Assembly: GCA_003667245.1 (NCBI GenBank)
Contig: RCNN01000002.1
Coordinates: forward strand, 124,001-188,000
Direction of reading: 5' to 3'
Source: Heterostelium multicystogenum
Taxonomy: Eukaryota; Evosea; Eumycetozoa; Acytosteliales; Acytosteliaceae
DNA: 64,000 nt
Below the pieces are notes generated by a model. It did not search any database, was not told where the DNA came from, and was given only the letters and a program-made list of their open reading frames with translations. The position numbers and the translations under genes are program-made. This document shows positions 50,570-63,000 of the stretch, in pieces. Numbering within the stretch: position 1 is the stretch's first letter; each line of letters begins with the position of its first letter.

Positions 50570-50909
50570 ATGTCCAACACTGCTCTCCTCTCTGAAATCC
50601 AAAAGGGTGCCAACCTCTCACATGTCGAAACCCACGACTCCTCTGCCCCAAAGATCGACAGTAGGTATTGATAATACTATGCCATTCAATATTATATATA
50701 CTAATATGTATCATTACTTCCTTTTGATGAATTTAGATGGTGTTTCCATTAAGCAAAACAACCATAATGCTTTGCTCAGCGAAATCCAAAAGGACCACAA
50801 GTTGGCCCATGCCGAAACTAAGGATGCTTCCGCCCCAGTCATTGACAAGGATGTTCACATCAAGCCAAACAACCATGCTGCTTTGCTCAGCGACATCAAG
50901 AAGCAATAA
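50570..50909 (+). CDS. Actobindin (WH2/thymosin-like actin-binding protein)
   Basis: Two exons, 50570-50660 and 50737-50909 (donor GTAGGT, acceptor TTTAG), giving 87 residues, the size of known amoebal actobindins (about 88). It has repeated motifs ALLSEIQKGANLSHVET and ALLSEIQKDHKLAHAET, each a WH2/beta-thymosin-type actin-binding helix plus LKxxET-like linker, followed by a third short ALLSDIKKQ. Each repeat ends SAPKID or SAPVID. Family proteins bind G-actin and slow nucleation. Codon use looks biased (many AAG, GCC, CTC), as in highly expressed genes. Confidence 0.92.
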
Positions 50910-51668
50910 GCAATTGATGTATCAAGTTGATCATCCACATCCATATATATATATAAACCAACTGTAAAAACAAAAAAAAACCAAAAAAAAAGAATAAATA
51001 TTAATTTTATTATGTATTAATATCACCTAAATATGTTCTGTCCATCTTGATGTGTTTATAGGTCTTACAATTACTTTGTATTTATTTATTTATTTATTTT
51101 TAGAAAATCCAGTGGTCATTTTAAAGATCTGTAAAAGCTTTTAAATTACTAATTCCAACATCTCATGTATTAATATCACCAATCCAAGTTTTATACTTTG
51201 AATTACAAGTTGAACATTTGTGATAAGGAACAAATATCACAGTTACCAAAAGCAAGATAAATTTCAACCACTTTTAACTTTCATTAATATTCTCATTTTT
51301 AAAAGAATTTACATTCTATTTATATTAGTATTTTCTAGTTTCCTACAGATTTTTCATAAGATCGTAGTTTGACAAAACTTTTTAATTTACAAATTTTTGG
51401 TGCAAAACAACAGTATTGGCATACCTTTTAATCACTTAACCTCAAAAAAACCAAAAGATTTTATTGAAATCTAGATTCAAAGTCCCTTTTCATACTATTT
51501 TATTAGATTTTTATGTTTTGTTTTTCAGTTACAAACCCGGAGGATGATCTATGTTTCATCACCAAAAAACTTTTAAATTTTAATTGGTTTATTTTATATA
51601 TCAAGATTCTTCCGCATAGGCTGCTGCTTGATTAGAAATGATCATCCTAGAATGTTGTCATTTTTACA
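50910..51668. other. Intergenic spacer
   Basis: AT-rich with a poly(A)-like stretch near 50965-50995. No gene or structure seen; presumably the 3' end of actobindin and the promoter of the surface-protein gene. Confidence 0.5.
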
Positions 51669-54600
51669 ATGTCAACTTATCAATCATTACTATTACATGT
51701 ATTTTTATTTTTAAATCTATTTATATTCTCTTCAAAGTCACAAACCATCCCTTCAAATCCAAGTCAAGGAATACCAAATTCCTATATGGTTTTTGGAAAT
51801 CAATTGAGTTATTTTGCTGCATTACAGAAAGCTCAATCAAATAATGGGTAAGTGAAAAACAATACAAAACAACAAGTATATCACTTTGGATGTTTAGTTG
51901 TAAACTTATTAATTGTTATCTTGATGATGATGATGTTTTAACTACTACTAGATATCTTTTAACTATTGAGTCCAAAATTGAATATGATTATATTATCTCC
52001 AATATACCTACAACTCTCGTTGGAGATTTTTGGCTGGGTGCAACGAAGATGGAGACTGGCAATCATTGGAAGTGGAATAATGGTGTGATGAGAGACCAAC
52101 CATTCTATCAGATCACTCCAGAGAGATGCTTTAGTTTTTGTTCTAAATTCGATGGTCTTGATCCATCGGAATTAGGAGGTTATAACAATCTAGCTTTCAA
52201 CAAAAGTTCTGGTTGGAAAGTAGCATCGCCTTCTGAACTAAAGTATTTCATTATTGAGTTGGGACCACTTAATGATGTCACACCAGTCTTTACAGCTTTA
52301 GACTATGGAGCTTCTGATTTCTATATTTCACAATTCTCATCCTGGAGACAATCTTTTACAGTATCGATGCAGTTCAATAACAATCAAATAGTCTGTGGCT
52401 CAGTTGTAGTAGTGTCAGACGTGGAGCGAAAGGCAAAATGTACAATGAATTCACAACCATCTAGCTATTCTGGACCTGTCAAGATTACCATAACTGTTGC
52501 TACATCTAGTACAATGTATTATTATTATTATAATTCACCATTTTTCCAAGCAATCCAAACTTTACCAAATTTTATTGTTCGTGGATTAAATTTAGATGGA
52601 ATGACCTCTGGTATAGTTACCATTGGAGGTACCCAGTTTGATATTGGGTACCTCCAAAAGTATTCAGATAGATTTACACTACCCACCATTCCCAGTGACT
52701 ATCGAACTATCCAGTATAATGATGGGTACATATCAGTAATATCAAATAGACCACCAATTGGTAAGTATTATTATGCTGATCAAATCTATCTTTGCCCATT
52801 AATATTGATTGATCTCGTTATCACTAGTGAGAAATGGATTATTGTATGCATATAACCCTATCCCAATGAGTTTCCAAGATGCAGTAAATGCTTCTGCTGC
52901 ATCAACTTTGATGTTATCCAATGGTTACCTAGCTTACCTTAACACCCCAGATTTGGTTCAATTTGCTAGTGAAAGGTTGATAACATTAAATACAAATAGA
53001 CTTTGGACAAACATCAGATCTTCAGGATGGGAGTACTACTATAATAATGTAAAAACGGGAGGTCCTGCCGAAATTTCAATCGACCCTGCTGGCGGAGTTG
53101 GTTGTTTTTACTATGACTACACTCTAAACAAAACAAGGGGTGCACAAATTACCACAACAGAAAGGTACCCAACTATTTTCGTTTACGGAGTTCTAAAGCC
53201 AGAAGTTGACACTTCTGTAATTGTCAATACAATCCCAACTGCAGGTGGACAATTCTCAATAAGAATGTTGAAGAATTTTGGAATGCCTGATGGCAAAGCA
53301 TCAGCTACGTTCAATGGTGCCTTATATTCTGGAAAAATAACAACCGATCAAAGAATATTGCTTAACTTACCACCCGGTACTGGAAAGAACAATCCACTAA
53401 CTATTAGAGTATCAATGGATATAATTATGAATGCTTTCAATGGAGTCTTCAATACTTCCTTTAGTTATAATGGTAATTTAAAGTAACTTTATCTATACAT
53501 TCTTATAAAAGTATTAACATTCAATTCTTCAAGCACCTACTATTAGCTTTATATCATCTAGTGGTGGTCCACCTGGAAATATCACTATTATAGGAAATGA
53601 TTTTGGATCTTCAATTGATCAAGCTCTCGTCTCTGGATTTTCATGTCAACTCAAAGAAATCATTGTCTATCAACAGCAGTCAGCTATTATTTGTTATTAC
53701 CTGTCCTATCAACCACAGTTGGAGAATTATTATATCAACGTAACTGTAGGTGAGCAAACTTCAAACACCTTTCAGTTTTCTCCAATTTGGATCAATCAAA
53801 CCAGTCCTGGATCATTTTCTTATGATGGTGGAGTTGTTACAATGACTGGAAATGGATTTTATAAAAGTTACGATCCATCTCAACAATTATCTGTCAACAT
53901 TGCAGAAACTAACAAGAGTTGCTACAATTTGAATATAACTGCTAACTTCCTTACATGTACCATACCTCCATATATTGGTGATCTTCAATTTAGTTTCCGT
54001 TTGGTGTTTGGAAGTGAAGTTGTACAAACACAAAAAATGTTTAAATACGAGAGTAAGTCCTATAATTCCTTCCACATCATGTACTTATAAAGCAACACTC
54101 ACTCACTCACTCCTGAATAGAATTTGAAGTTACTGGTTTTAATAAAACAGGTGGCATGAAAGTAATTATGAGTGGATACAACTTTGATTTGTATCATCCA
54201 GCCTGGAAATTCTCAATTGGCTCTGGCACACCAAGCATGGTCGAAAGATTAGATTCTGACAACATTATGATTACTATGAGTCCAACATGTACCAATGGAT
54301 ACTTCCAAATTAGTTCTGAATTTGGCAATTACAACTATTCCTATACATATTTTTGGAGTAAGTACATTTTAAAGTATATCTATATCCAAGTAGATCCATG
54401 AAATATTTACTAATATTTAAACGTATATAAAGAACCTCTTATAAGAGATATCAGTGTTAAAGTACTAGAAACGAATCAGCCAATTACATTTAAGACCCAA
54501 TTCATGGAGAATCTTGGAAGTGCTTGGAGAATATTGCTAAATTCTCAGGTTATTTCAGGTGCTACCAAAACAGATGAGACTACCTTTACTTTCTATGCAC

Positions 54601-56475
54601 CTGTTGGTAACGGAAAGAACAACTTACTGCAGGTGCAAAATGCTAATGATCTAACATTGATAAGTGACCCTGTCATCGTGAGCTACAAGCCACCTCAAAT
54701 CAAGTCAGTTGTTACCAAAGTTACTGTGAGTCCACAAATTGGTCTTATCGTACCAATTTCAGTAATTGGATCCGGTTTTGGCTTCAGTTCATCTGTTCTA
54801 GTTGGTGAAGGTGTACTTAAAACACCAACAGTCTTCACTGCTACACAGTATAGCGACAATAGCATTATATTCAACGGACCACCAGAGATGAGATCAGGAA
54901 ACTTCTCAATAATTGTTGGAGATCAACAATCAAATGAATTAAGTATTTCTATCCAGCCATATATTAAATCATCAAGACCCGTCAAAGTATCAGGTGGTTC
55001 CGTTACCATCTATGGATACTACTTGGCACCATTTTCATACAGACAAGAGAAGATCCTGGAGGTATTCTTTGAGCAGGGTGATCCATGCACAGACTTGAGA
55101 CTCATTGGTGAGAATTCCAATCCTTACACTCTCACTTGCAATGGAGCGCCACCAGGTTATGGAAACCTCACCTTGAACTTGGTTTATCGTGGAAGAGATT
55201 TAACTTATACAGCAAGCTATGAAAAGCCAATTATCAAACAAGTATCATCAACCTATTTCAATGAGCCTGCTGATGTCACCATATTCGGAAGTGGCTTTGT
55301 AAATGCTCAATTGAAAGTCACGATTGGCGACTCTGAATGTGCTTCACCAGTTGCTTCATCCAGTGGTGAAACAGTTGTGTGCCGATTCAAATCTGATGTC
55401 CAAGTGTCTCCTGGTCAATCGTTAATGGTGAATGTATCTGTCAATGGTGAGGTCTACTCGTCCTATTCATTCATTTATCTGAGCAGGCCAGCTACAGTTT
55501 TGTCCAGACTGTGGACCAAATGGTGCCTGCGATACTAAACTCGGTATTTGTAGCTGTAATGCTGGCTATACTGGTTCCACCTGCAGAAACCAAATCATCG
55601 ATAAACCTGTTGATCTTCCAAAGCCAGTTGAGAACACAACAACGGTGGCGCTTGGATCATCGCAGGAAAACATTGTATTTAATGTAAACATCACCGAAAT
55701 TCGTGAGGTCGACGATGTTGGTATGATCCAAAAGCAGCAATTCCTCAAAGATATCAAATGGTTTAAGACTGAGCAGCTCAACAATACTTTCACATACTCT
55801 GGAAGATTCCCAAGCGATACTAACGTTCAGCTTGACGTTACCATGCAGCTTTTCGAGGAGGAAGCAGAGTACAACTTTGTCGGTGATATATTCGTTGTTC
55901 CTGCCAAGTCAGTCAAGTACCAAGTTCAAGTCTCAAACTGGACATTCTCAGGACTCACCCATTCACTCCAAGTTCTCTTCTTGACCCAGATGCCCTTGCA
56001 ATCAGAGTCGGATTGCTCGACCTCCGAAATCACCGGAAAGTCAACAGACACCGACCAATCGTTGAGAACACTCCAAGTACAACAGGCCGGTGGTGTTCTC
56101 CAGGCGTACTTCTCAGACCGATTGATCAAGGATGGCAAAGTTGTCCGAAGCAAAGTCAGTATTCTCGACAGCAACGATGCATCGATGGTTGCTCTGAGCA
56201 ACAGCGGAAACTCTCTCAATGTTCTTACAGCAGTCACCGTCGGATACTTTGAACACAATGTGACGATAGATCCAAACTTTGGATCGCTTCTCATTCAATC
56301 TGACTCCAAATGTGGTGCTGATTCCAACCAGAAATGGAGAACACCAGTCATTATCACAGTTTGTGTTGTTGGTGCTGTTGCCATTGCCACAACGGTTGGT
56401 ATCCTAGTTGTAAAGAAATACCGATATTCCTTTAGAGTACATTCCATTAAAATGAAGAATATATTCAAAAAATAA
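51669..56475 (+). CDS. Surface protein: C-type-lectin-like, IPT/TIG, EGF-like, one TM
   Basis: Starts with a signal peptide (MSTYQSLLLHVFLFLNLFIFSS). Two C-type-lectin-like modules follow: the first has DFWLGATKMETGNHWKWNNG and the second MSFQDAVNASAAST with RLWTNIRSSGWEYY. Several IPT/TIG immunoglobulin-like domains come next (about 53535-55490), with signatures such as VTMTGNGF, ISVIGSGFGFSSS, VTIYGYY and VTIFGSGF. An EGF-like segment CGPNGACDTKLGICSCNAG (one frame change before it, near 55490) leads to a membrane-proximal domain, a TM helix (TPVIITVCVVGAVAIATTVGIL) and a short basic tail. Five short introns at about 51848, 52760, 53476, 54051 and 54358. The layout matches dictyostelid adhesion/recognition proteins of the tgr/comC kind; orthology is not claimed. 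Confidence 0.82.
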
Positions 56476-57149
56476 TAACAACAATCGAATCAATTAAATC
56501 ATCATTCTCAATTACAATCAACTGAATTCAATTAATCATAATAAACAATTTGTATAAACTTTATAGTTTTAAAAACTTTTAAAATTAATATCTATTGTTA
56601 TCTTTGTTATAAATACATATATATATATATTATATATATCTATCATTTATTTATTCTTAGTTTTTTAGTTTTTTAGTTTTTTTTAGAATTAGTCATTGTT
56701 ACCTCATATTATTAAGATAATAAAGTTATAAGGTGATGTTATGTTTTGCTATAATTTTAAATCTATGTAAGCTAGACTTGCGACTCATACAGCAAAGACA
56801 AAGAGTTGTTGAAAAAGCATAAGATAAATCACCAGAAAACAACTGAAGATGTCATTTAATCAAATTTTCAAATAATTTTAAAAGTTGAACTTGTTGCATT
56901 CAAAGTGTTTGTTTTATTTTTGTTTTTTATTCATTTCAAGAAATAAAAAGAACAACCCCAAAAACACACACAAACACAGACAAATTGTATTAATTAGATT
57001 TTGTTGTTGTTCTCAAAATAAATATCATTGTTATAATTATTTTTAGTTTTTTAGAAACATAGTAAGAAACAGTTCATTTCTAGTTATTGCTCTTAATACC
57101 AACTGTACTGTGCGATATTCATTATTGGTGTTAGTTAGTTAATGGAAAC
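56476..57149. other. Intergenic spacer
   Basis: AT-rich with TATATA and TTTTAG repeats near 56615-56690. No gene seen. Confidence 0.5.
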
Positions 57150-59814
57150 ATGATGATGCAACAGAGTAATAGTGGATCGCAGCTACAGCTTTATCATGCA
57201 CATCACCAGTTTGTGCCAAATCCTGTGCTGAGTGAACCTACCGAGTGTAAATTCTGTCAAACCGGAGGTCCAGTTCTGTCTCTACCAAATCAGATTTCAA
57301 TGTGTTCAAGTACTAACCTATTTAAATGCATACTGTCATGATACACATATTCTCTAACTAACGTATTTTGTGATTCAATAGAATGTCAAATTGTAGTTCA
57401 TAATAAATGTATTCAGTTGAAAGATTATAGTAATCATCATTGTGCAGATGCAATTGCTAAACACCAAAAGAAGTCCTCTGGATTGTCAACCAAATTTAAA
57501 AAGATGTTTTCTAAATCTTCTAAACGTAGGTGGACTCTTTACATGTAAAGCATCGCTTGATGTACCTTACCATTTTCTAAAACATTCTATTATACAGATC
57601 TATTTGTAAAGTATGGAGAGTCAATGGTACAGTCTGGACAGTTATTGAAAGACAATCTAAAGACATGGATAAAGATGATTACAAGCGAAGACACAATTAA
57701 GAAGATATATAACAAGAAATACTATGATATATTTAAGTATGGATGATGTTATGACTCATAGTTTATAATGACATATTAATATGAATGATTTGCTATTCTT
57801 AGTAAGGTGAAAATAGATGATAGTACGTTTAGATATATATTGTCGTTACAATATGAAACATTTGGATCACAGACTGACAGTGGAGCTGCAATTGGATGCC
57901 AAATCGGTACTACAACAGAGATACATAGTAAATCAATGACAAAAGAAACAAATACAAAATCATCTAGCAAGATTGGTGAAATGAAAATCAGTGCGGACAT
58001 TCATTATAGTACATCATCTAGAAACGACATTGGACAATTCATCATGCTATCTATCCTATATCGATTGATGTTCACTCACGAGAATATTATTCACTTTGCC
58101 AATCAAGAAACTTTAAATACGCTATCAAGTCTTTATATATTCTATTTGAAAACTATAAAATCAACTCCATTGTCACCAGTACTTGGAAGTAGTCAGAGTC
58201 ACAGCGGAAGCAATAACAATAATAATCACCAAAGTGTAAACCAACAAACCATTGCAATTTTAAATGAACTTTCACTCAAGTTGTTTGCAATACTTTTAAA
58301 ACTATTCGAAAATGGTAGGTTAGTTGGATTTGGTTCACTCTGATCAAAATATTTATTAATCATTCAAATCCAATCAATCATAGAAATATTATTGCCATTG
58401 TATTTTAATTCAAGAATTATAGAAGCTTTGGTAACATTATGCTTAGAAAAAGATAATCTTGCCGAAAAGTTACAATCTGAAGAAATTAGTAGTAGTGACG
58501 GTATCATTACTCTACTTGGAACTTATTTCAAAAAAGGTATGTAAAGCTAAGTCTAGGCCAATTTACTTTAACTAACATGGTTTTAATTATAGAACCATAC
58601 AGAAGTATCATTGAAAAACACCCAGATTGGTTAGAGTTGATATTGAAAGCTTCAACAAGAAATTGTAATGTTCATCGTGAATTGGATCCCACTCAAGTTA
58701 TTTTTGGTGACATGCTCTATGAATCACCATTGTGTACAGTATATTTAGGACGTTTCGAAGGTAATGATGTGGCCATCAAACAGCTCTCAGTTGAGGGTCT
58801 TGGTTTTGAGTGGCCTTTGTTTTTCAAGGAAGTTACTATCGCATGTGTTTCTCAGCACCCTCGTGTGGTGAAATGTTTAGGTGCTCATACGCAAAATACA
58901 ACAAAGCCATTCATCGTAACAGAATTTTGTAGTCGTGGTAATTTAATGAACGCACTGGAGTCTTATGTCAAAGAAAATAATAGTTCACCTCCACTTTATC
59001 TCATACATAACATGGCAGTGGAAGCAGCACAGTCACTTGATTTCCTTCATTCAAAATCATTGATACACCGTGATGTAAAGTCTGCAAACTTTTTAGTAAA
59101 AGAAGATTACAGTGTGAAGTTGATCGATTTTGGTACATCTAAAGTATTCCAGAATCAATTGCACATGACTGTTATTGGAACTCCTGTGTATATGGCCGAA
59201 GAAGTAATTAAAGGCGAAAAGTATACTCAGTCAGCAGATGTATATTCATTTGGAATTGTTTTATGGGAGTTGGTAAGTTGGTCAATATTAATATTTAACA
59301 CCTTTTAGATACTAACAACATTCAATAGTTTACAAGACAAACACCTTTTGCAGATATGCATGAGTTTAATAGAGTGAATTTTGTTTTACAAGGAGGTAGA
59401 CCTCAAATACCTGAATCAGTTCCAGCAATCATTGGAGATCTTATTCAAAAATGTTGGCATTCTAATCCACTGATGAGACCAAATTTCAAAAAAGTCCTAC
59501 AAACCCTCTATATTATGTCACATCCGGCACCTCTAGAATCAGTTTTGACGGTTGTCCCTATGGTTGATGTAAATTTACGTACCGACAGCGCAACACTCGA
59601 AAAAATATTTAGACTTATGGATTTCAGAACAATCTTGGTTTGTTCTCAAGTCAGTAGATCTTGGAGAAGAGCCGTTTTTCTAAGTATATCAAACCCACAG
59701 ACTTCTAAATTCTACGACAATATCTATTGGAAACCAATGATTGATAAGGCCATCACCGATCTATCTGAACATATTGCACATGAAGAGTCACGTATCTTTT
59801 CTTCGATCAAATAA
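57150..59814 (+). CDS. C1-domain TKL kinase with C-terminal F-box-like motif
   Basis: Eight short exons. N-terminal C1 (DAG/lipid-type) zinc domain: HQFVPNP, CKFC, CSKCQIVVHNKC and a final HHC. A RasGAP/ARM-like helical middle follows (RDIGQFIMLSILYRLMF, LNELSLKLFAILLKLFE). The kinase domain (about 58690-59530) has VAIKQL (Lys), HRDVKSANFL and LIDFGTSK. The Gly-rich loop is replaced by YESPLCTVYLG, and the APE motif reads AEE. The C terminus has an F-box-like helix set, LEKIFRLMDFRTILVCSQVSRSWRRAV. TKL kinases with lipid-binding and F-box parts fit dictyostelid signalling. Catalytic residues Lys, HRD Asp and DFG Asp are present, so activity is possible despite the odd loop. No frame error seen. 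Confidence 0.82.
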
Positions 59815-60065
59815 ATATCTTTATATAGTAACAAATATGACAATATTATTATATTATGTTTTTTTTTTATTTATTTTTCTATCTTAATATTTCGGTTGTT
59901 TGTGGAATACATGCTAATTGACAATTAAGTAAAATTATATATATTCAAAATAATTATTGGTGAAATTCAATAAAGAATCTGGAATAGCTAGAAAGAAGTA
60001 GAAGAGAAAAGAAAAAGAAAACAGATAAGTTAATACTGAAATATTGAGATATCCACTCTGAAAAG

Positions 60066-63000
60066 TTATTTGTTGCCGGTTATCCAAAGGTTGACACCAT
60101 ATTGCTGGGCACTTTCTATTCCTGCTGAGACTACAGACTGGTAGGTGGTTGGGTTAATCTTCTTTTCAAACAAGATTCTCTTTATCCAAACTTCGTAGTT
60201 ATAAGGGTGGTAACTTAATACATTCTTATACAACTTTAGTATCTGCTGGTTTGACTGGTCGAAATCGATGGCTGCTTGGAGTACGCTAGAATTAAAGAAA
60301 AATTAAAAAGAGATTAGTATTCATTGCATTTCGACCAGAATTCAAAATTTGAACTCAGCATTTAAAGATGCAATGGAGGCATCATTATATATGAATTTTT
60401 CATTCATATACGGAAGCCATACAGTTTCCATATTGATAGAGAAATGTCTCTCTTGGGTGTGATGGTCGTCAAAATATTCTTAATATTATCAAAGTTTTTG
60501 CTTTCACTGATTGACTTGATGTACCTAAAAATTATAAAGAAAAAGAAAGATACCAAAAGTAGGAGAGAAAAACAGTATCATGGTTAATCAGAAATGGATG
60601 GATGATATAACTTATGGAATTGCTTAATTGGAGAATGGAAACAAACTTTGAAAAAAATAAAGTGATTGTCTGGGAATTGTAATACACATTTTCTCAACAG
60701 AGGCGCTGAATAGTTTTTGATTCTGATGTATTGGTCAAGGACCTCATTATGTAAATGGTAATCCTATTCAATTGATTAATATAAATTGTTATCATAATAA
60801 ATGGTAATTTAAATCTCTATTTTAAAATAATATCATATTTACCTTTAGAACTGGTGGTTTGAGGGCATTCTTAAATATGTATGGTATTTCATATGGAATG
60901 AGATTTAGATAGTTCTGCAATGGATAATTGAATTCAGTTGATATATCTTGGAAATATTGATCAACTAGATTATCAATATCAGGTGTATTCAAGTAATTAA
61001 TCGATAAATAAAGCAATCTGTAAAGTAATACTTATAATTAATAAAATGATATGAAATGTCTTAGATGATCATATCTTACTCTTTCCAAATTAACTTCTTG
61101 TCCGATAATGATGATATGTTTGAAAGTGCTTGCTTCATCGCTGGAATTATCTCGTTGTAACTCTTATTTAAATATAAATAAATAATAAAAATAAGCCAAA
61201 AGTGTACATATTGATCATCACTTATATTTGAGTCTAATAGTTTGATTGATGTTAGTGAAGTTGATGACTTGGTTCCAATTGAAAAAGATAAATACGTTTC
61301 ATTGATAAAGCATTAATCGATACAGTTAGATCAACTCTACCCAGAATTATATTAAATAATGAACCGGAACTTATATTTTCTTCCGATATCATTTGTTGAT
61401 TTGACTACAATAAATAAAGCTTAGTATTTTCTCCAGTTCATGTGTTGATTGATTACTTACATCAATAGAGAATAGTCTTAATATTGCACTTTCAATGACT
61501 TCATGTGCCTCTGGAATTTTGTTGTGACTGAGTAAAGCAACTATGTATTCTTTGAGCAATTCAAAGGACTTTGGATTTTCTCTCATGGCATGTTGGAGTG
61601 TTTCTAATTCATTGTGCTTACGAGCCAAAAACAACCAAATGTTTGTATAGTTTGAATGATTTTTGAGTATCTTTTGAGCGGTTTCCACCAACTTATCTAC
61701 TGGCATCTTGAAAGATAGGAAATGGAGATGATTCAAAATAAAGTTTTGTGTACTTTCTAAATTGCTGAGTTGGTTGCACATGGAGTTGAGAACCTTAGTG
61801 TTGGTCGGAGTCAGTTTCAGATAAGCTTTGCCATCGAAATATGCTTTCCAGTTCAATAGGAATGGCTTTGTTGTAAAACCAGTGGCAGATGTATTCTCAT
61901 AGAGTTGAGTTGTTTCCGGTATCTCGTTGAAAACAATGAGGGAGAGCAATACAAGTTTAAGGAAGTTATATTCAGACTCCAAAAGTGTGTTTTTCTAATC
62001 TGTCTCTGTTAGCATATAGGTACGTGTCGCGCTGCTTATACTGTTTGAGTGTAGGAATGAATTCGTCTGAATACTTTTTGTTGTTGTCAATCTCAAAGAA
62101 CAGAAGGAAGTCATGGATCAAAGAGTCTCTCCAACCTGCTTCGTGAACAACTCTAAAGTAAGTGAGGATGATCTCCATACACCAGAAGGATAGCTCATTA
62201 GCAGGTAAATCCCCAAATGGTCCTGTCTTGTTGAATATCTGTGTAAGTGTTTGGGTGGTAATCGAGATCTTTTGTGTTAAGGTGTTTGGAAGCTTCAGTT
62301 TCATCAAGATCAAAACAATCGAGTTGCATGTATTGAATGCTGAGTCGATAAGCTGGTCAATCTCAGTCGATGAATTACTGTACTTGCGTGAGTACACTTC
62401 AATGTAGATCTTCCAAAATAGCTCAGACTTGGGGTTATAACTAACAATATCATAAAGCTTGTCCAAAATCTCCTGTCGTCTGTCAACATTCACCAAAATG
62501 TCAATGATAGATGACGAGCAAAGATATCCGAAGCAAAGTGAGGGATTAGTTGGATTGGCCATGAACTCAACGGAGCTAACATTACTGACGCCATATCGCG
62601 AGCTTCTTGCTTCTTCATCCATATCTCCAATGTTTTGAATGATATCATCTAAATGTGGATCCAATTCAGAATCTTGACAGTGTGAGTCACTTGCATCATC
62701 GGTACCAGCTGTTTGAGGCAAAGTAGTTGAAGCGTTAGCTGTAGGAGGGAGAGTTGGGGCGGGAGTAGCAGGAGTTGGTTTATCTTCATCGTCACTCATG
62801 TCCTCCTTGACAGATTGATTTAAGACTGGTTTCTCACGCTTCACAGTTTCAACATATTTGTCAATATAAAGGAAATCTTCAGTCTCCTCTCTCTCGCTGA
62901 CTGTCGAACTCACAATAGTACGATTCAAAGTAGCACGATTGATAGGTTTGATAAACGACAGGATCTTTCTTCTTCTTCTTACTTTTGGCAATGGATTCCT

